From Oscillospiraceae bacterium (lineage in GTDB: Bacteria > Bacillota > Clostridia > Oscillospirales > Ruminococcaceae), in NCBI GenBank assembly GCA_031285945.1, contig JAITVF010000156.1:1-8779 (forward strand): a stretch of 8,779 nt of DNA, in the 5' to 3' direction. The notes under the pieces are model-generated. The model saw nothing but the letters and a program-made list of their open reading frames with translations. It made no database searches and was not told the origin of the DNA. Below, one piece after another: positions 1 through 6,197 of this stretch. Within the stretch, counting starts at the first letter, position 1; each line of letters begins with the position of its first letter. A program made the position numbers and the translations under genes.

Positions 1-182
1 CCCTGGGCGCCCTTAAAGGATTTTACCAGCCCCGCGGCCACCAGCTTTCGGAGTATTTTGAGAGAAAACCGCAGAGTTACCTGGGATTTTTCGGCAATCG
101 TTCTTGCCTCCACTCTTACCCCCTGACGGGCCAGGGTATCGATTATACGTATCGCGTAATCCGCCTCAAGCGTTATGCGCAA
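1..182 (-). CDS. Rrf2-family transcriptional regulator, N-terminal part (cut by window edge)
   Basis: This is the first 60 codons of an Rrf2-type regulator, a winged helix-turn-helix DNA-binding family whose members often sense iron-sulphur clusters, redox state or nitric oxide. The translation opens MRITLEADYAIRIIDTLARQ, the typical Rrf2 opening, and continues through a helix-turn-helix segment (about residues 27-50, ending LKILRKLVAAGLV). The C-terminal part, where cluster-binding cysteines would lie, is outside the window, so the signal it senses cannot be told. I chose the TTG at 182-180 because a G-rich Shine-Dalgarno (191-196) sits 8 bases upstream and the family usually begins exactly there. 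An in-frame ATG at 206-204 would add eight residues (MITWGDLA) and has no ribosome-binding site. It follows rpoD by about 80 bases on the same strand, with a stem-loop between them. Confidence 0.85.
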   Translation of the reverse strand, partial: MRITLEADYAIRIIDTLARQGVRVEARTIAEKSQVTLRFSLKILRKLVAAGLVKSFKGAQ

Positions 183-190
183 GGCAAGGT

Positions 191-196
191 CCCCCC
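191..196 (-). promoter_or_regulatory. Ribosome-binding site deciding the Rrf2 start
   Basis: A GGGGGG run on the minus strand lies 8 bases before the TTG at 182-180. It would lie inside the coding region if the upstream ATG (206-204) were used, so it favours the TTG start. A -10-like TATGAT (minus strand, 202-207) lies just upstream and overlaps that ATG, but it has no convincing -35 partner. Confidence 0.55.
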
Positions 197-227
197 AAGT
201 GATCATATGTAGCGCGCCGGCGCAAGG

Positions 228-252
228 CCTCTTCCCCAGGCGCGGGAAGAGG
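228..252 (-). terminator. Stem-loop after rpoD, possible terminator without U-tract
   Basis: A perfect 9-bp inverted repeat (CCTCTTCCC / GGGAAGAGG) with a 7-base loop starts ten bases past the rpoD stop codon. On the minus strand it is followed by CCTTGCGCC rather than a run of T, so it is not a classical intrinsic terminator. It could be a Rho-dependent or weak terminator, or an mRNA 3'-end stabiliser separating the dnaG-rpoD transcript from the Rrf2 gene. Confidence 0.4.
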
Positions 253-261
253 GCGTATGCC

Positions 262-1353
262 TTATTCGAGAAAGTCCTTGAGCTTTTTTGAGCGGCTGGG
301 GTGGCGGAGCTTGCGCAGAGCCTTTGCCTCTATCTGTCGGATGCGCTCCCGGGTGACCGAAAACTCCTTGCCAACCTCCTCCAGGGTGCGGCTCCGCCCG
401 TCCTCCAGGCCGAACCGAAGCCTGAGGACCTTTTCCTCCCTGTCGGTGAGGGTGGCGAGAACCTCGCCGAGCTGCTCGCGCAAAAGGGTGTGAGAGGCGG
501 CCTCGGCTGGGGCGGGGGCGTCGTCGTCGGGGATGAAATCGCCCAGGTGGCTGTCCTCCTCCTCGCCGATGGGGGTTTCGAGAGAGACCGGCTCTTGGCT
601 TATACGCATTATTTCGCGCACCTTTTCAACCGGCATTTCGAGATCCTCGGCAATTTCCTCAGCAGTGGGCTCGTGGCCGTTTTTGTGCAAAAGCTGGCTC
701 GAGATCTTTTTTACCTTGTTGATGGTCTCTACCATATGAACCGGAATCCTTATGGTCCTGGCCTGATCGGCTATGGCCCTGGTGATGGCCTGGCGAATCC
801 ACCAGGTGGCGTAGGTAGAGAATTTAAAGCCCTTGGTGTGATCGAACTTTTCGACCGCCTTAATAAGGCCCAGGTTCCCCTCCTGAATAAGATCGAGAAA
901 CTGCATCCCGCGGCCCACATAGCGCTTGGCTATGCTGACCACCAGCCTGAGGTTGGCCTCGGAGAGGCGCTTTCTGGCGTAGGGGTCGCCCTCGTCCATC
1001 CGGGTGGCCAGCTCGACCTCCTCCTCGGGGGTGAGCAGCGGAACGCGCCCTATCTCCTTGAGATAGACCTTTACGGGATCGTCGATATTGATTCCCTCGG
1101 CTGAAAGGGCGCTCTCGAGATCCTCGCTGGCGGGAATAGCCACCGCTATATCCAGGTCTATGGACTGGGCCAGGTTTTCAACCACTTCGACGTTAAGACT
1201 TTCGAGCATATCGTAGAGCTTGTCTATTTGTTCCATGTCAAACTCGAGCTCTTCGAGCACATCGTTGATCTCCTTGGTGGTGAGCTTGCCCTTTTGTTTG
1301 CCGTGCTCCACCAGATCATCGATCAGGCGCTGCTTTTTCTCCTGATTAGCCAA
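262..1353 (-). CDS. rpoD: RNA polymerase primary sigma factor (SigA/RpoD)
   Basis: This is the housekeeping sigma factor that directs core RNA polymerase to -35/-10 promoters and opens the DNA. The 363-residue length matches Firmicute SigA. Order: a region 1.1-like acidic N-terminus (about 5-65); region 1.2 (91-122, [12 protein letters not shown]); region 2 (about 130-200), with the core-binding and -10 recognition segment [20 protein letters not shown] at 175-194; region 3 (about 200-285, [13 protein letters not shown]); and region 4 (about 300-355), with the -35-binding helix-turn-helix [18 protein letters not shown] at 323-340. The start is TTG at 1353-1351, preceded by AGGAGG with 7-base spacing. 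That Shine-Dalgarno overlaps the dnaG stop codon, so coupling to dnaG translation is likely. No promoter is visible in the 11-base gap, so it is read from the upstream operon unless a promoter lies inside dnaG. Family identity is certain. Confidence 0.98.
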   Translation of the reverse strand: MANQEKKQRLIDDLVEHGKQKGKLTTKEINDVLEELEFDMEQIDKLYDMLESLNVEVVENLAQSIDLDIAVAIPASEDLESALSAEGINIDDPVKVYLKEIGRVPLLTPEEEVELATRMDEGDPYARKRLSEANLRLVVSIAKRYVGRGMQFLDLIQEGNLGLIKAVEKFDHTKGFKFSTYATWWIRQAITRAIADQARTIRIPVHMVETINKVKKISSQLLHKNGHEPTAEEIAEDLEMPVEKVREIMRISQEPVSLETPIGEEEDSHLGDFIPDDDAPAPAEAASHTLLREQLGEVLATLTDREEKVLRLRFGLEDGRSRTLEEVGKEFSVTRERIRQIEAKALRKLRHPSRSKKLKDFLE

Positions 1354-1360
1354 GCGGTCT

Positions 1361-1366
1361 CCTCCT
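1361..1366 (-). promoter_or_regulatory. rpoD ribosome-binding site overlapping the dnaG stop
   Basis: The AGGAGG sequence on the minus strand shares its first two bases with the dnaG TAG stop (1367-1365) and lies 7 bases before the rpoD TTG start. Ribosomes finishing dnaG are therefore placed on the rpoD initiation site. This is a direct sequence observation; translational coupling is the inference. Confidence 0.8.
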
Positions 1367-3125
1367 AAAATTTGCGGCTTCGCTGCTCGTTTATGTAGTC
1401 CTTAAGCTCCTCTGGCGTCATTTTGCCAAGCTCCTCCGGGCTTTTTTTAAGCCTTGCCGCCTTTATGGCTGCAATGAATTCCGGCGCCTGCTCTTTATAA
1501 AAGCGGATATCCCGCCCCAAAGACATAATTTCGGAAAGCCTTGCGATCTCTTTAGTGTCGAGTCTTCCCGAAAGGTGGATAAGCTCGGGAACCCTGCGTT
1601 CTTCAAGAAGGGCGCATATGGCCCCGAATATTGCGGCGTGATCGGGGGAAATAAAATCCCCGACTGTAATTTTTGACCGGATATCGTCGTAATAATCGGG
1701 ATTTTGCATCAATATAGATATCAGACCCCGCTCGGCCACCGCTGCGGAAAGCTCTACCTGAGACCGCGCGAACGGCTGCCCGGTTCGATTATCCTGCACA
1801 TATGCGCGCAAATTATGTGCGCTTTTTCTTTCGGCCGCGCCCGCCCTTCGCTTGCGGGCCGCCTCGACGGCCGCGCTTATGCGCTCCCTGCCGACCCCTA
1901 ATTCCCTGGAAATCTGCGAAACGTAAACCTCGCGCTGGAGCGCCGTACCCACCTCGGCCATAAGCTTGCAGAAGTCGTTTAAAAAGGCGGTTTGCCCCTC
2001 GGGCGAATCAAGGCCGTGGGCGGCCTTGAGCTTTTCGACCTCCCAGGTCAGGGCGCTTTTTCCCGCCTCTATCAGGGAAAGAAAGCGCTGGGGGCCAAAT
2101 TTTTGTATGTACTCGTCGGGGTCCTTGGCGCCCTGCATGTCGGGCACCCTGACCTCGACGCTAAGGCCCGAAAAGATGTTTATGGCCCTTCTCGCCGCCT
2201 TTTGCCCTGCGGAATCGGAGTCGTAGCAGAGAACCGCCTCCCCCGCGTAGCGGGATATTAAACGGGCCTGCTCCTGGGTAAGGGCCGTTCCCAGGGTGGC
2301 GACCGCGTTAACGAAGCCGGCCTGGTGCAGGGATATGACATCCATGTAGCCCTCGGCCAGCAGAAGCCTGTCCGGCTTTGCCGCCTTGGCAAAGTTAAGG
2401 GCGTATAGATTGTGGGATTTTTTAAAGACGGGGGTATCGGAGGAGTTGAGATATTTTGGCCCTTTATCGGAAAGGGCTCTGCCCCCAAAGCCGACCACGT
2501 TACCCCGCAGGTCGATTATGGGAAAGATCACGCGCCCGCGGAACTGGTCGTAAAGCCGGCCGTTTCGCCCCCTTGCCGCCACCGCCGCCAATATCAGCTC
2601 ATCCTCACTAAAGCCCTGAGACTTAAGGTGGCCCGACAGTGCGTCCCAGCTGTCGGGGCTGTAGCCGAGACCAAAGCGGCGAATAGTCTTTTGGGTAAGG
2701 CCCCGCCCCGAAAGGTACTTAAGCCCCGCTTCCCCCTGAGGGGATATAAGGCGCTCGTAAAAGAACTTGGCAGCCGCGCGGTTTATCTCGAGAACCCGGG
2801 CCTTGCGCCTGGAGGAGCCGTCGTCGGCCCCCTCGTCGGGTACGGTAAGACCGGCTTTTTCGGCGAGGAACTTAACGGCCTCGACATATTCGAGGTTTTC
2901 AATCTCCCTTATAAAGGTGATCACGTCCCCGCCCTTTTGGCAGCCGAAGCAGTAAAAGTGGGGGTCGCTGTCGGTATAAACGGTAAAGGACGGGGTTTTT
3001 TCCGAGTGAAAGGGGCAGCAGCCGGTCAGAATACGCCCCCGCCTTTTAAGGGCGACATAAGACGAGACTATCCGCTCGATATCGGCCGAGTCCCTGAGCC
3101 GCTCTATAAAGCTGTCGGGAATCAA
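1365..3125 (-). CDS. dnaG: DNA primase
   Basis: DnaG synthesises the short RNA primers used by the replicative polymerase at the fork and is recruited by the DnaB-type helicase. The 586-residue protein has the three expected parts. First is an N-terminal CHC2 zinc-binding domain with ligands C37, H40, C59 and C62 ([11 protein letters not shown], then CFGC). Next is the catalytic core with a TOPRIM fold whose metal-binding acidic residues are visible: E258 in [11 protein letters not shown]302 and D304 in YDSDSAG, and D335/D337 in KDPDEYI. Last is a C-terminal region (about 450-586) fitting the helicase-interaction domain. The start is TTG at 3125-3123, with GGAGG ten bases upstream; the [12 protein letters not shown] opening is typical of the family. 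It lies 60 bases after the lipoprotein gene with no terminator visible between, and its stop overlaps the rpoD ribosome-binding site. No key residue is missing. Confidence 0.98.
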   Translation of the reverse strand: MIPDSFIERLRDSADIERIVSSYVALKRRGRILTGCCPFHSEKTPSFTVYTDSDPHFYCFGCQKGGDVITFIREIENLEYVEAVKFLAEKAGLTVPDEGADDGSSRRKARVLEINRAAAKFFYERLISPQGEAGLKYLSGRGLTQKTIRRFGLGYSPDSWDALSGHLKSQGFSEDELILAAVAARGRNGRLYDQFRGRVIFPIIDLRGNVVGFGGRALSDKGPKYLNSSDTPVFKKSHNLYALNFAKAAKPDRLLLAEGYMDVISLHQAGFVNAVATLGTALTQEQARLISRYAGEAVLCYDSDSAGQKAARRAINIFSGLSVEVRVPDMQGAKDPDEYIQKFGPQRFLSLIEAGKSALTWEVEKLKAAHGLDSPEGQTAFLNDFCKLMAEVGTALQREVYVSQISRELGVGRERISAAVEAARKRRAGAAERKSAHNLRAYVQDNRTGQPFARSQVELSAAVAERGLISILMQNPDYYDDIRSKITVGDFISPDHAAIFGAICALLEERRVPELIHLSGRLDTKEIARLSEIMSLGRDIRFYKEQAPEFIAAIKAARLKKSPEELGKMTPEELKDYINEQRSRKF

Positions 3126-3185
3126 AGGCTGGCCACCTCCCCGGATATATGAACACAGCTTCTAAATCCCGCGGGCCGCTGGCGG

Positions 3186-3965
3186 TCATGTGTTCGGGTT
3201 TGCCGTGCCGAGGCTCGCGAAGATATCAAGCGCCGTCCCCTCGTTTACCGTGGGGGAGCCGTCGTAAAAAAGGTATAGGTACATTCCGAGCACCATATTC
3301 CCTTCCGCCTTGTAGTAGTGGCGGGTGGTTATGGCGGCGGCGCTTCCCGAGCCTTGATCCCAAGCCGAGCTTTCGGCGGCCCAGGTTATCCACCGTTCGC
3401 CGTTAACGTCAACTGTCTGATATTCGCCCGGCAGGTTAAGGGCCCCATAGGGATCGTCGGGGTTGTCGGCGATCCGGCAGGGCTCAATCTCGCCGATCTT
3501 GCCCCCCTCAAAATAGAGGATCGAGCTTCCGACCGACCAGCCGGCGGGCAGCGAGACCAAAAGCTCCCGCGTTTCGCCCTGAGCCGCTCCGGTAGCGTCA
3601 ATGGTTCCGACACTTACGGGGAAATTGGCCGCCAGAGGGGTCGGGCCGATGGAAGAGCCGGAGGCTTCCCCTTCGCTCTCGTCGCTCTCATCGCCTGCCT
3701 CCGGCTCGGAGGGCTGATCGCCTAAATCGGGCGGCATCTCTTCTACGGGGTCTTCCCCCGGCGCGGAGTCTTCCTCCTCCGGCGCTTCGGCCAGGGGCGG
3801 GGTTATTCCCTGCGGGGCGGGAACAGAAAGCTGGGGGGGCAGACTTGCCGGGGAAGATCCCGCCCCGGGATTATCCTCACCGGGCGTATCGTCCTTGCCT
3901 GAGCAGGCGGCAAGGGCAAGAACCATTAATAGGGCAAGCGACAGGGGAACAAGCTTTTTAAACAT
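3186..3965 (-). CDS. Putative secreted lipoprotein of unknown function with acidic linker
   Basis: I do not recognise this 259-residue protein's family. Visible features are a lipoprotein signal peptide (MFKK, a hydrophobic stretch at 5-20, and a lipobox LAAC with the lipidated cysteine at residue 21), then a long low-complexity linker (about 22-108) rich in P, E, D, S and G. A probable globular domain follows (about 112-255), containing SLPAGWSVG, the motif-like stretches DDPYGALNLPGEY and ERWITWAAESSAWD, and hydrophobic MVLGMYLYLFYDG. It should be anchored to the outer face of the membrane with the acidic linker holding the C-terminal domain away from it. The ATG start has AAAGGAG eight bases upstream. 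It sits between dgt and dnaG, on the same strand, 112 bases after dgt and 60 before dnaG, so it is probably co-transcribed with dnaG and rpoD. The function of the C-terminal domain is unknown; position alone does not imply a replication role. Confidence 0.85.
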   Translation of the reverse strand: MFKKLVPLSLALLMVLALAACSGKDDTPGEDNPGAGSSPASLPPQLSVPAPQGITPPLAEAPEEEDSAPGEDPVEEMPPDLGDQPSEPEAGDESDESEGEASGSSIGPTPLAANFPVSVGTIDATGAAQGETRELLVSLPAGWSVGSSILYFEGGKIGEIEPCRIADNPDDPYGALNLPGEYQTVDVNGERWITWAAESSAWDQGSGSAAAITTRHYYKAEGNMVLGMYLYLFYDGSPTVNEGTALDIFASLGTANPNT

Positions 3966-3975
3966 TATGTTTTCT

Positions 3976-4008
3976 CCTTTAGCCGTATAGTCTGCGGGCC
4001 TTTAGCCG
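3976..4008 (-). repeat. 10-bp direct repeat upstream of the lipoprotein gene
   Basis: CGGCTAAAGG occurs twice on the minus strand (3999-4008 and 3976-3985), offset by 23 bases. The proximal copy runs into the Shine-Dalgarno of the lipoprotein gene. It may be chance, a small duplication, or a regulator site; nothing else supports a function. Confidence 0.4.
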
Positions 4009-4019
4009 GCGGCCGCAGT

Positions 4020-4040
4020 AGCGCCCGCGACCGGGCCGCT
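4020..4040 (-). terminator. GC-rich hairpin between dgt and the lipoprotein gene
   Basis: About 37 bases after the dgt stop, the minus strand can form a hairpin of AGCG/CGCT plus CCCG/CGGG with one bulged G and a four-base loop. No T-run follows. It could slow polymerase, act as a partial terminator, or process or stabilise the mRNA within the cluster. The rest of the 112-base gap shows no convincing promoter. Confidence 0.3.
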
Positions 4041-4077
4041 GTAAATACAACCCTGCTCATGAGGGGAAGATTACAAG

Positions 4078-5067
4078 TCACGCCCACGATCTGGGGATAA
4101 AAAGCCCTTCAAAGACGGCTACGCAGTAGCGGTCGCTCATTCCCGATATGTAATCGCAGACAGCGCGCGGAACGTCTGCCTCACCGGCGATTTTTTGGTA
4201 TTCGGGGGGCAGCCCTTCGGGCTTTTTCGTAAAGTGCAAGTAGAGGTAGCGGACCATCTCACGGGCCTTGCCCTCCTCTTTTTTGGCGGCGGGGTTAAAA
4301 TATACGGCCTCGAACAGAAAGCTCCTTAGCTCCTCGTAGAGGCTCAGGCAAGGCCCCAGGCCTATATTCTCACCCGAGTTTTCTATAAGCGCGTCCACAA
4401 ACGCGGTAATCCGGCGGGATTTCGTATCCCCCAGCCTCTTTCGCAGGTGCGGCGGAATATCCTCCCGGGTTAAAACGCCCGCCCTTATGGCGTCGTCGAT
4501 ATCGTGGCTCATATAGGCGATCTTGTCGGCGTAGCGCACAACGCGGCCCTCAAGGGTTTCGGCCTCCTGACCCGAGGAGTGGCGGCGTATGCCGTCGCGG
4601 ACCTCAAAGGTCAGGTTCAGCCCCCTGCCCCCGTTTTCGAGGGCTTCCACCACTCTTACGCTCTGCTCGGCGTGTACAAAGCCGTGGGGGCAAACCTCGT
4701 TGAGCACGCTTTCCCCGGCGTGGCCGAAGGGCGTGTGGCCAAGGTCGTGGCCAAGGGCTATGGCCTCGGTGAGGTCCTCGTTGAGGCTAAGGGCCCGGGC
4801 GACCGTCCTGGCTATCTGGCACACCTCCAGGGTGTGGGTGAGCCGGGTGCGGTAGTGATCCCCCTCTGGCGAGAGAAAAACCTGGGTCTTGTTCATAAGG
4901 CGGCGAAAGGCCTTTGAATGGATGACACGGTCGCGGTCGCGCTGATACTCGGTGCGGATATCGCAGGGCGCCGATTTAATCGCTCTGCCCCGGGTGCTGT
5001 CGGAAAAAGCGGCCCGCCCGCTAAGATACTCCCGCTCCCGGCGCTCGATTTCCTCCCGGATGCTCAT
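4078..5067 (-). CDS. dgt: HD-domain deoxyguanosinetriphosphate triphosphohydrolase-like protein (dNTPase)
   Basis: Members of this HD-superfamily group hydrolyse dNTPs to the deoxynucleoside plus triphosphate, helping to set dNTP pools. The 329-residue protein shows the metal-binding set H78 (in RTRLTHTLEV), H107-D108 (in GHDLGHTPFGH) and D181 (in YADKIAYMSHDIDD), plus the usual N-terminal stretch DIRTEYQRDRDRVIHSKAFRRL. The start is the ATG at 5067-5065: the protein then opens MSIREEIERREREYLS, as in relatives, and GAGGGG lies ten bases upstream. The frame stays open for another 87 codons, but that part overlaps the AT-rich spacer and the end of the preceding gene and does not look like protein. 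Dgt next to dnaG-rpoD is a recurrent clostridial arrangement. Substrate preference (dGTP or any dNTP) cannot be read from the sequence. Confidence 0.95.
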   Translation of the reverse strand: MSIREEIERREREYLSGRAAFSDSTRGRAIKSAPCDIRTEYQRDRDRVIHSKAFRRLMNKTQVFLSPEGDHYRTRLTHTLEVCQIARTVARALSLNEDLTEAIALGHDLGHTPFGHAGESVLNEVCPHGFVHAEQSVRVVEALENGGRGLNLTFEVRDGIRRHSSGQEAETLEGRVVRYADKIAYMSHDIDDAIRAGVLTREDIPPHLRKRLGDTKSRRITAFVDALIENSGENIGLGPCLSLYEELRSFLFEAVYFNPAAKKEEGKAREMVRYLYLHFTKKPEGLPPEYQKIAGEADVPRAVCDYISGMSDRYCVAVFEGLFIPRSWA

Positions 5068-5085
5068 AACCCCGCGCCCCCTCGT

Positions 5086-5170
5086 ATAAGATATTATAGT
5101 GTCAGTTCCTGAAAAGTCCTTCTTTTTTCCCGCAAAAAGCTCAAAATATTTATACCCTGTAAAAATTCGG
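5086..5170 (-). promoter_or_regulatory. AT-rich spacer with possible promoter for the dgt–lipoprotein–dnaG–rpoD cluster
   Basis: The spacer between the yigZ-like gene and dgt is clearly more AT-rich than its surroundings. On the minus strand it contains a perfect -10 hexamer TATAAT at 5093-5098 and a second -10-like TATAAA about 50 bases upstream. Neither has a good -35 box at 16-18 bp, and the first would place the transcription start only about 18 bases before the dgt ATG. A promoter here is plausible from base composition and position but is not demonstrated. Confidence 0.4.
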
Positions 5171-5791
5171 CTATAAGGGCGCGAATTCCTCCCGCAGAAG
5201 AAGGGGCCGCACAGCGCCCGCCGTAAGCTCCGAAAGCTCCCCGCAAAGGGCGGGCAGGCGGTCCTTTTCCAGGCGCAGGGTGAGCGAAACCTCTTCGCCG
5301 AAGCTATCGGCAAGCGTTTTAACGCCATATGCCGGCAGGATGTTTTTAAGCTTACCGTAAAGGCTGTAGGGCACAGTCAGCGTTATTACGGCGCAGGGGC
5401 GCATGTCAAGCACAACGGCTGAGTCCAGGCAAAGGGCCGCGCTCTGCGAATAGGCGCGGGTCAGCCCGCCCGCCCCCAGCAGAACTCCGCCGAAATAGCG
5501 GGTGACCGTTACCATTGTATCCGAAAGCCCGCGGCGGCGCAGAACCTCAAGTATCGGCATCCCCGCGGTGCCGGAGGGCTCGCCGTCGTCGGAGTAGCGC
5601 CGGATTCCGCCCGCCCTCAGTATATAGGCGTAGCAGTGGTGCGAGGCGTCGTGGCGGCGGGCGCGGATTTGGCTCAGCAAGAGAGAAGCCTCGCCCTCAT
5701 CCCGTACGGGGGAGGCGAGAGACAAAAACCGGGATCGCTTTTCGACAAGCTCGGCCTCCGCCGCCCCCTCTATTGTGGCGTAGCTCTTCAC
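5171..5791 (-). CDS. yigZ: YigZ/IMPACT (UPF0029) family protein
   Basis: This belongs to the conserved YigZ/IMPACT family; eukaryotic IMPACT acts in the amino-acid starvation response, while bacterial members have no settled biochemical role. The 206 residues are close to the usual family length. The N-terminal UPF0029 domain (about 1-125) carries the family signatures SDDGEPSGTAGMPIL (67-81) and TRYFGGVLLGAGGLTRAYS (97-115). The C-terminal part (about 135-205) fits the small ferredoxin-like domain usually appended. I start it at GTG 5791-5789 because AGGGGG lies six bases upstream and the resulting MKSYATIEG opening matches the family. An in-frame TTG at 5827 would add 12 residues but lies inside the terminator of rpmE. 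The gene follows rpmE closely with no room for a normal promoter, so it may depend on read-through or on a promoter inside rpmE. Confidence 0.93.
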   Translation of the reverse strand: MKSYATIEGAAEAELVEKRSRFLSLASPVRDEGEASLLLSQIRARRHDASHHCYAYILRAGGIRRYSDDGEPSGTAGMPILEVLRRRGLSDTMVTVTRYFGGVLLGAGGLTRAYSQSAALCLDSAVVLDMRPCAVITLTVPYSLYGKLKNILPAYGVKTLADSFGEEVSLTLRLEKDRLPALCGELSELTAGAVRPLLLREEFAPL

Positions 5792-5797
5792 AAAACG

Positions 5798-5803
5798 CCC
5801 CCT
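5798..5803 (-). promoter_or_regulatory. Ribosome-binding site deciding the yigZ start
   Basis: AGGGGG on the minus strand lies 6 bases before the GTG at 5791-5789. The alternative ATG at 5812-5810 and TTG at 5827-5825 have no comparable site and add residues not seen at the start of typical family members. Confidence 0.65.
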
Positions 5804-5819
5804 TTTAATCATGGCAGAC

Positions 5820-5853
5820 GCAATCAAAGGCGGCGCCCTTTAGCGCCACCTTT
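5820..5853 (-). terminator. Intrinsic-type terminator after rpmE
   Basis: The minus strand reads AAAGGTGGCGC, a six-base loop, then GCGCCGCCTTT. This forms an 11-bp stem with one G·U pair, followed by GATTGCG. The last stem bases supply a short T-run, so it is a moderate rather than strong terminator. It starts 24 bases past the rpmE stop. It also covers the TTG alternative start of the yigZ-like gene. Confidence 0.6.
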
Positions 5854-5877
5854 AACTCTTACGCACGCCCCCGCAGA

Positions 5878-6081
5878 CTACTTGTCCAAGTTAAAGCGCT
5901 TCTTAAAGCGATCAACACGGCCGCCGCTGTCTACCAGCTTTTGGGTGCCGGTAAAGAAGGGGTGGCACTTGGAGCAGATTTCCACGCGGATGTCCTTCCT
6001 GGTGGAGGATGTAGGGATCTCGTTGCCGCACGCGCAACGAATGACAAGGGGCTCGTATTTCGGATGAATGCCTTCTCGCAT
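5878..6081 (-). CDS. rpmE: 50S ribosomal protein L31, zinc-binding form
   Basis: L31 is a small protein of the large ribosomal subunit that bridges to the 30S head. The 67-residue product opens [12 protein letters not shown], as L31 does, and carries four zinc-ribbon cysteines: C16 and C18 (CAC) and C36 and C39 (CSKC). It is therefore the zinc-containing type; bacteria that use L31 as a zinc reserve swap this type for a cysteine-free paralogue under zinc starvation, but no such paralogue is in the window. [20 protein letters not shown] near the C-terminus is the standard L31 ending. The ATG start is preceded by AGAGGTG with 7-base spacing. A strong sigma-A promoter about 60 bases upstream makes it an independent unit starting right after copA, and a hairpin terminator follows it. 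Confidence 0.97.
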   Translation of the reverse strand: MREGIHPKYEPLVIRCACGNEIPTSSTRKDIRVEICSKCHPFFTGTQKLVDSGGRVDRFKKRFNLDK

Positions 6082-6119
6082 CTATTTTCACCTCTTTATT
6101 GAGTCGTAGAAATAGCCTC

Positions 6120-6147
6120 CCGGTTAAAGCAAAACCGGCGCCCGGTT
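6120..6147 (-). repeat. Alternating six-base inverted repeats at the rpmE start site and leader
   Basis: On the minus strand, in transcription order: AACCGG (6147-6142), GCG, CCGGTT (6138-6133), seven bases, AACCGG (6125-6120). The middle element can pair with either neighbour. The first dyad begins directly after the -10 box and spans the predicted transcription start, so it may be a DNA operator. The second pair (6120-6138) lies entirely in the leader RNA and can form a 6-bp hairpin. The function is inferred only from position. Confidence 0.5.
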
Positions 6148-6176
6148 ATCATACCATATCCGCAAGAAAGAGTCAA
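6148..6176 (-). promoter_or_regulatory. Sigma-A promoter of rpmE
   Basis: On the minus strand, TTGACT (6176-6171), a 17-bp spacer and TATGAT (6153-6148) match the consensus -35/-10 at five of six positions each. The predicted start is near 6141-6143, giving a leader of about 60 bases before the rpmE ATG. The -35 box begins about 21 bases after the copA stop, with no terminator visible between. Confidence 0.8.
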
Positions 6177-6197
6177 GGCGCAGGCTTGTGCTTTTTG

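Noticed and set aside
301..1104. Long plus-strand open frame (267 codons) opposite rpoD
   Set aside because: It is antisense to a certain gene. In GC-rich coding DNA the opposite strand often lacks stops, and the translation resembles no family I know.
2412..3152. Long plus-strand open frame (246 codons) opposite dnaG
   Set aside because: It is an antisense shadow of dnaG with no recognisable motifs and no upstream ribosome-binding site that stands out.
5101..5140. CTTTTT/AAAAAG inverted repeat after yigZ as a terminator
   Set aside because: The short all-A/T stem with a GCGGG loop would be too weak, and there is no proper T-tract after it.
5068..5328. Open frame extending dgt upstream by 87 codons
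   Set aside because: It overlaps the AT-rich spacer and the end of the yigZ-like gene, has no protein-like composition, and relatives start at MSIREEIERRE with the GAGGGG site upstream.
5636..6067. Plus-strand open frame spanning parts of yigZ, the gap and rpmE
   Set aside because: It crosses two confident minus-strand genes and a terminator and has no family features.
6177..6197. Possible terminator directly after copA
   Set aside because: Only a four-base CAAG/CTTG pairing with mismatches is present and no T-run follows. The interval is occupied by the approach to the rpmE promoter.
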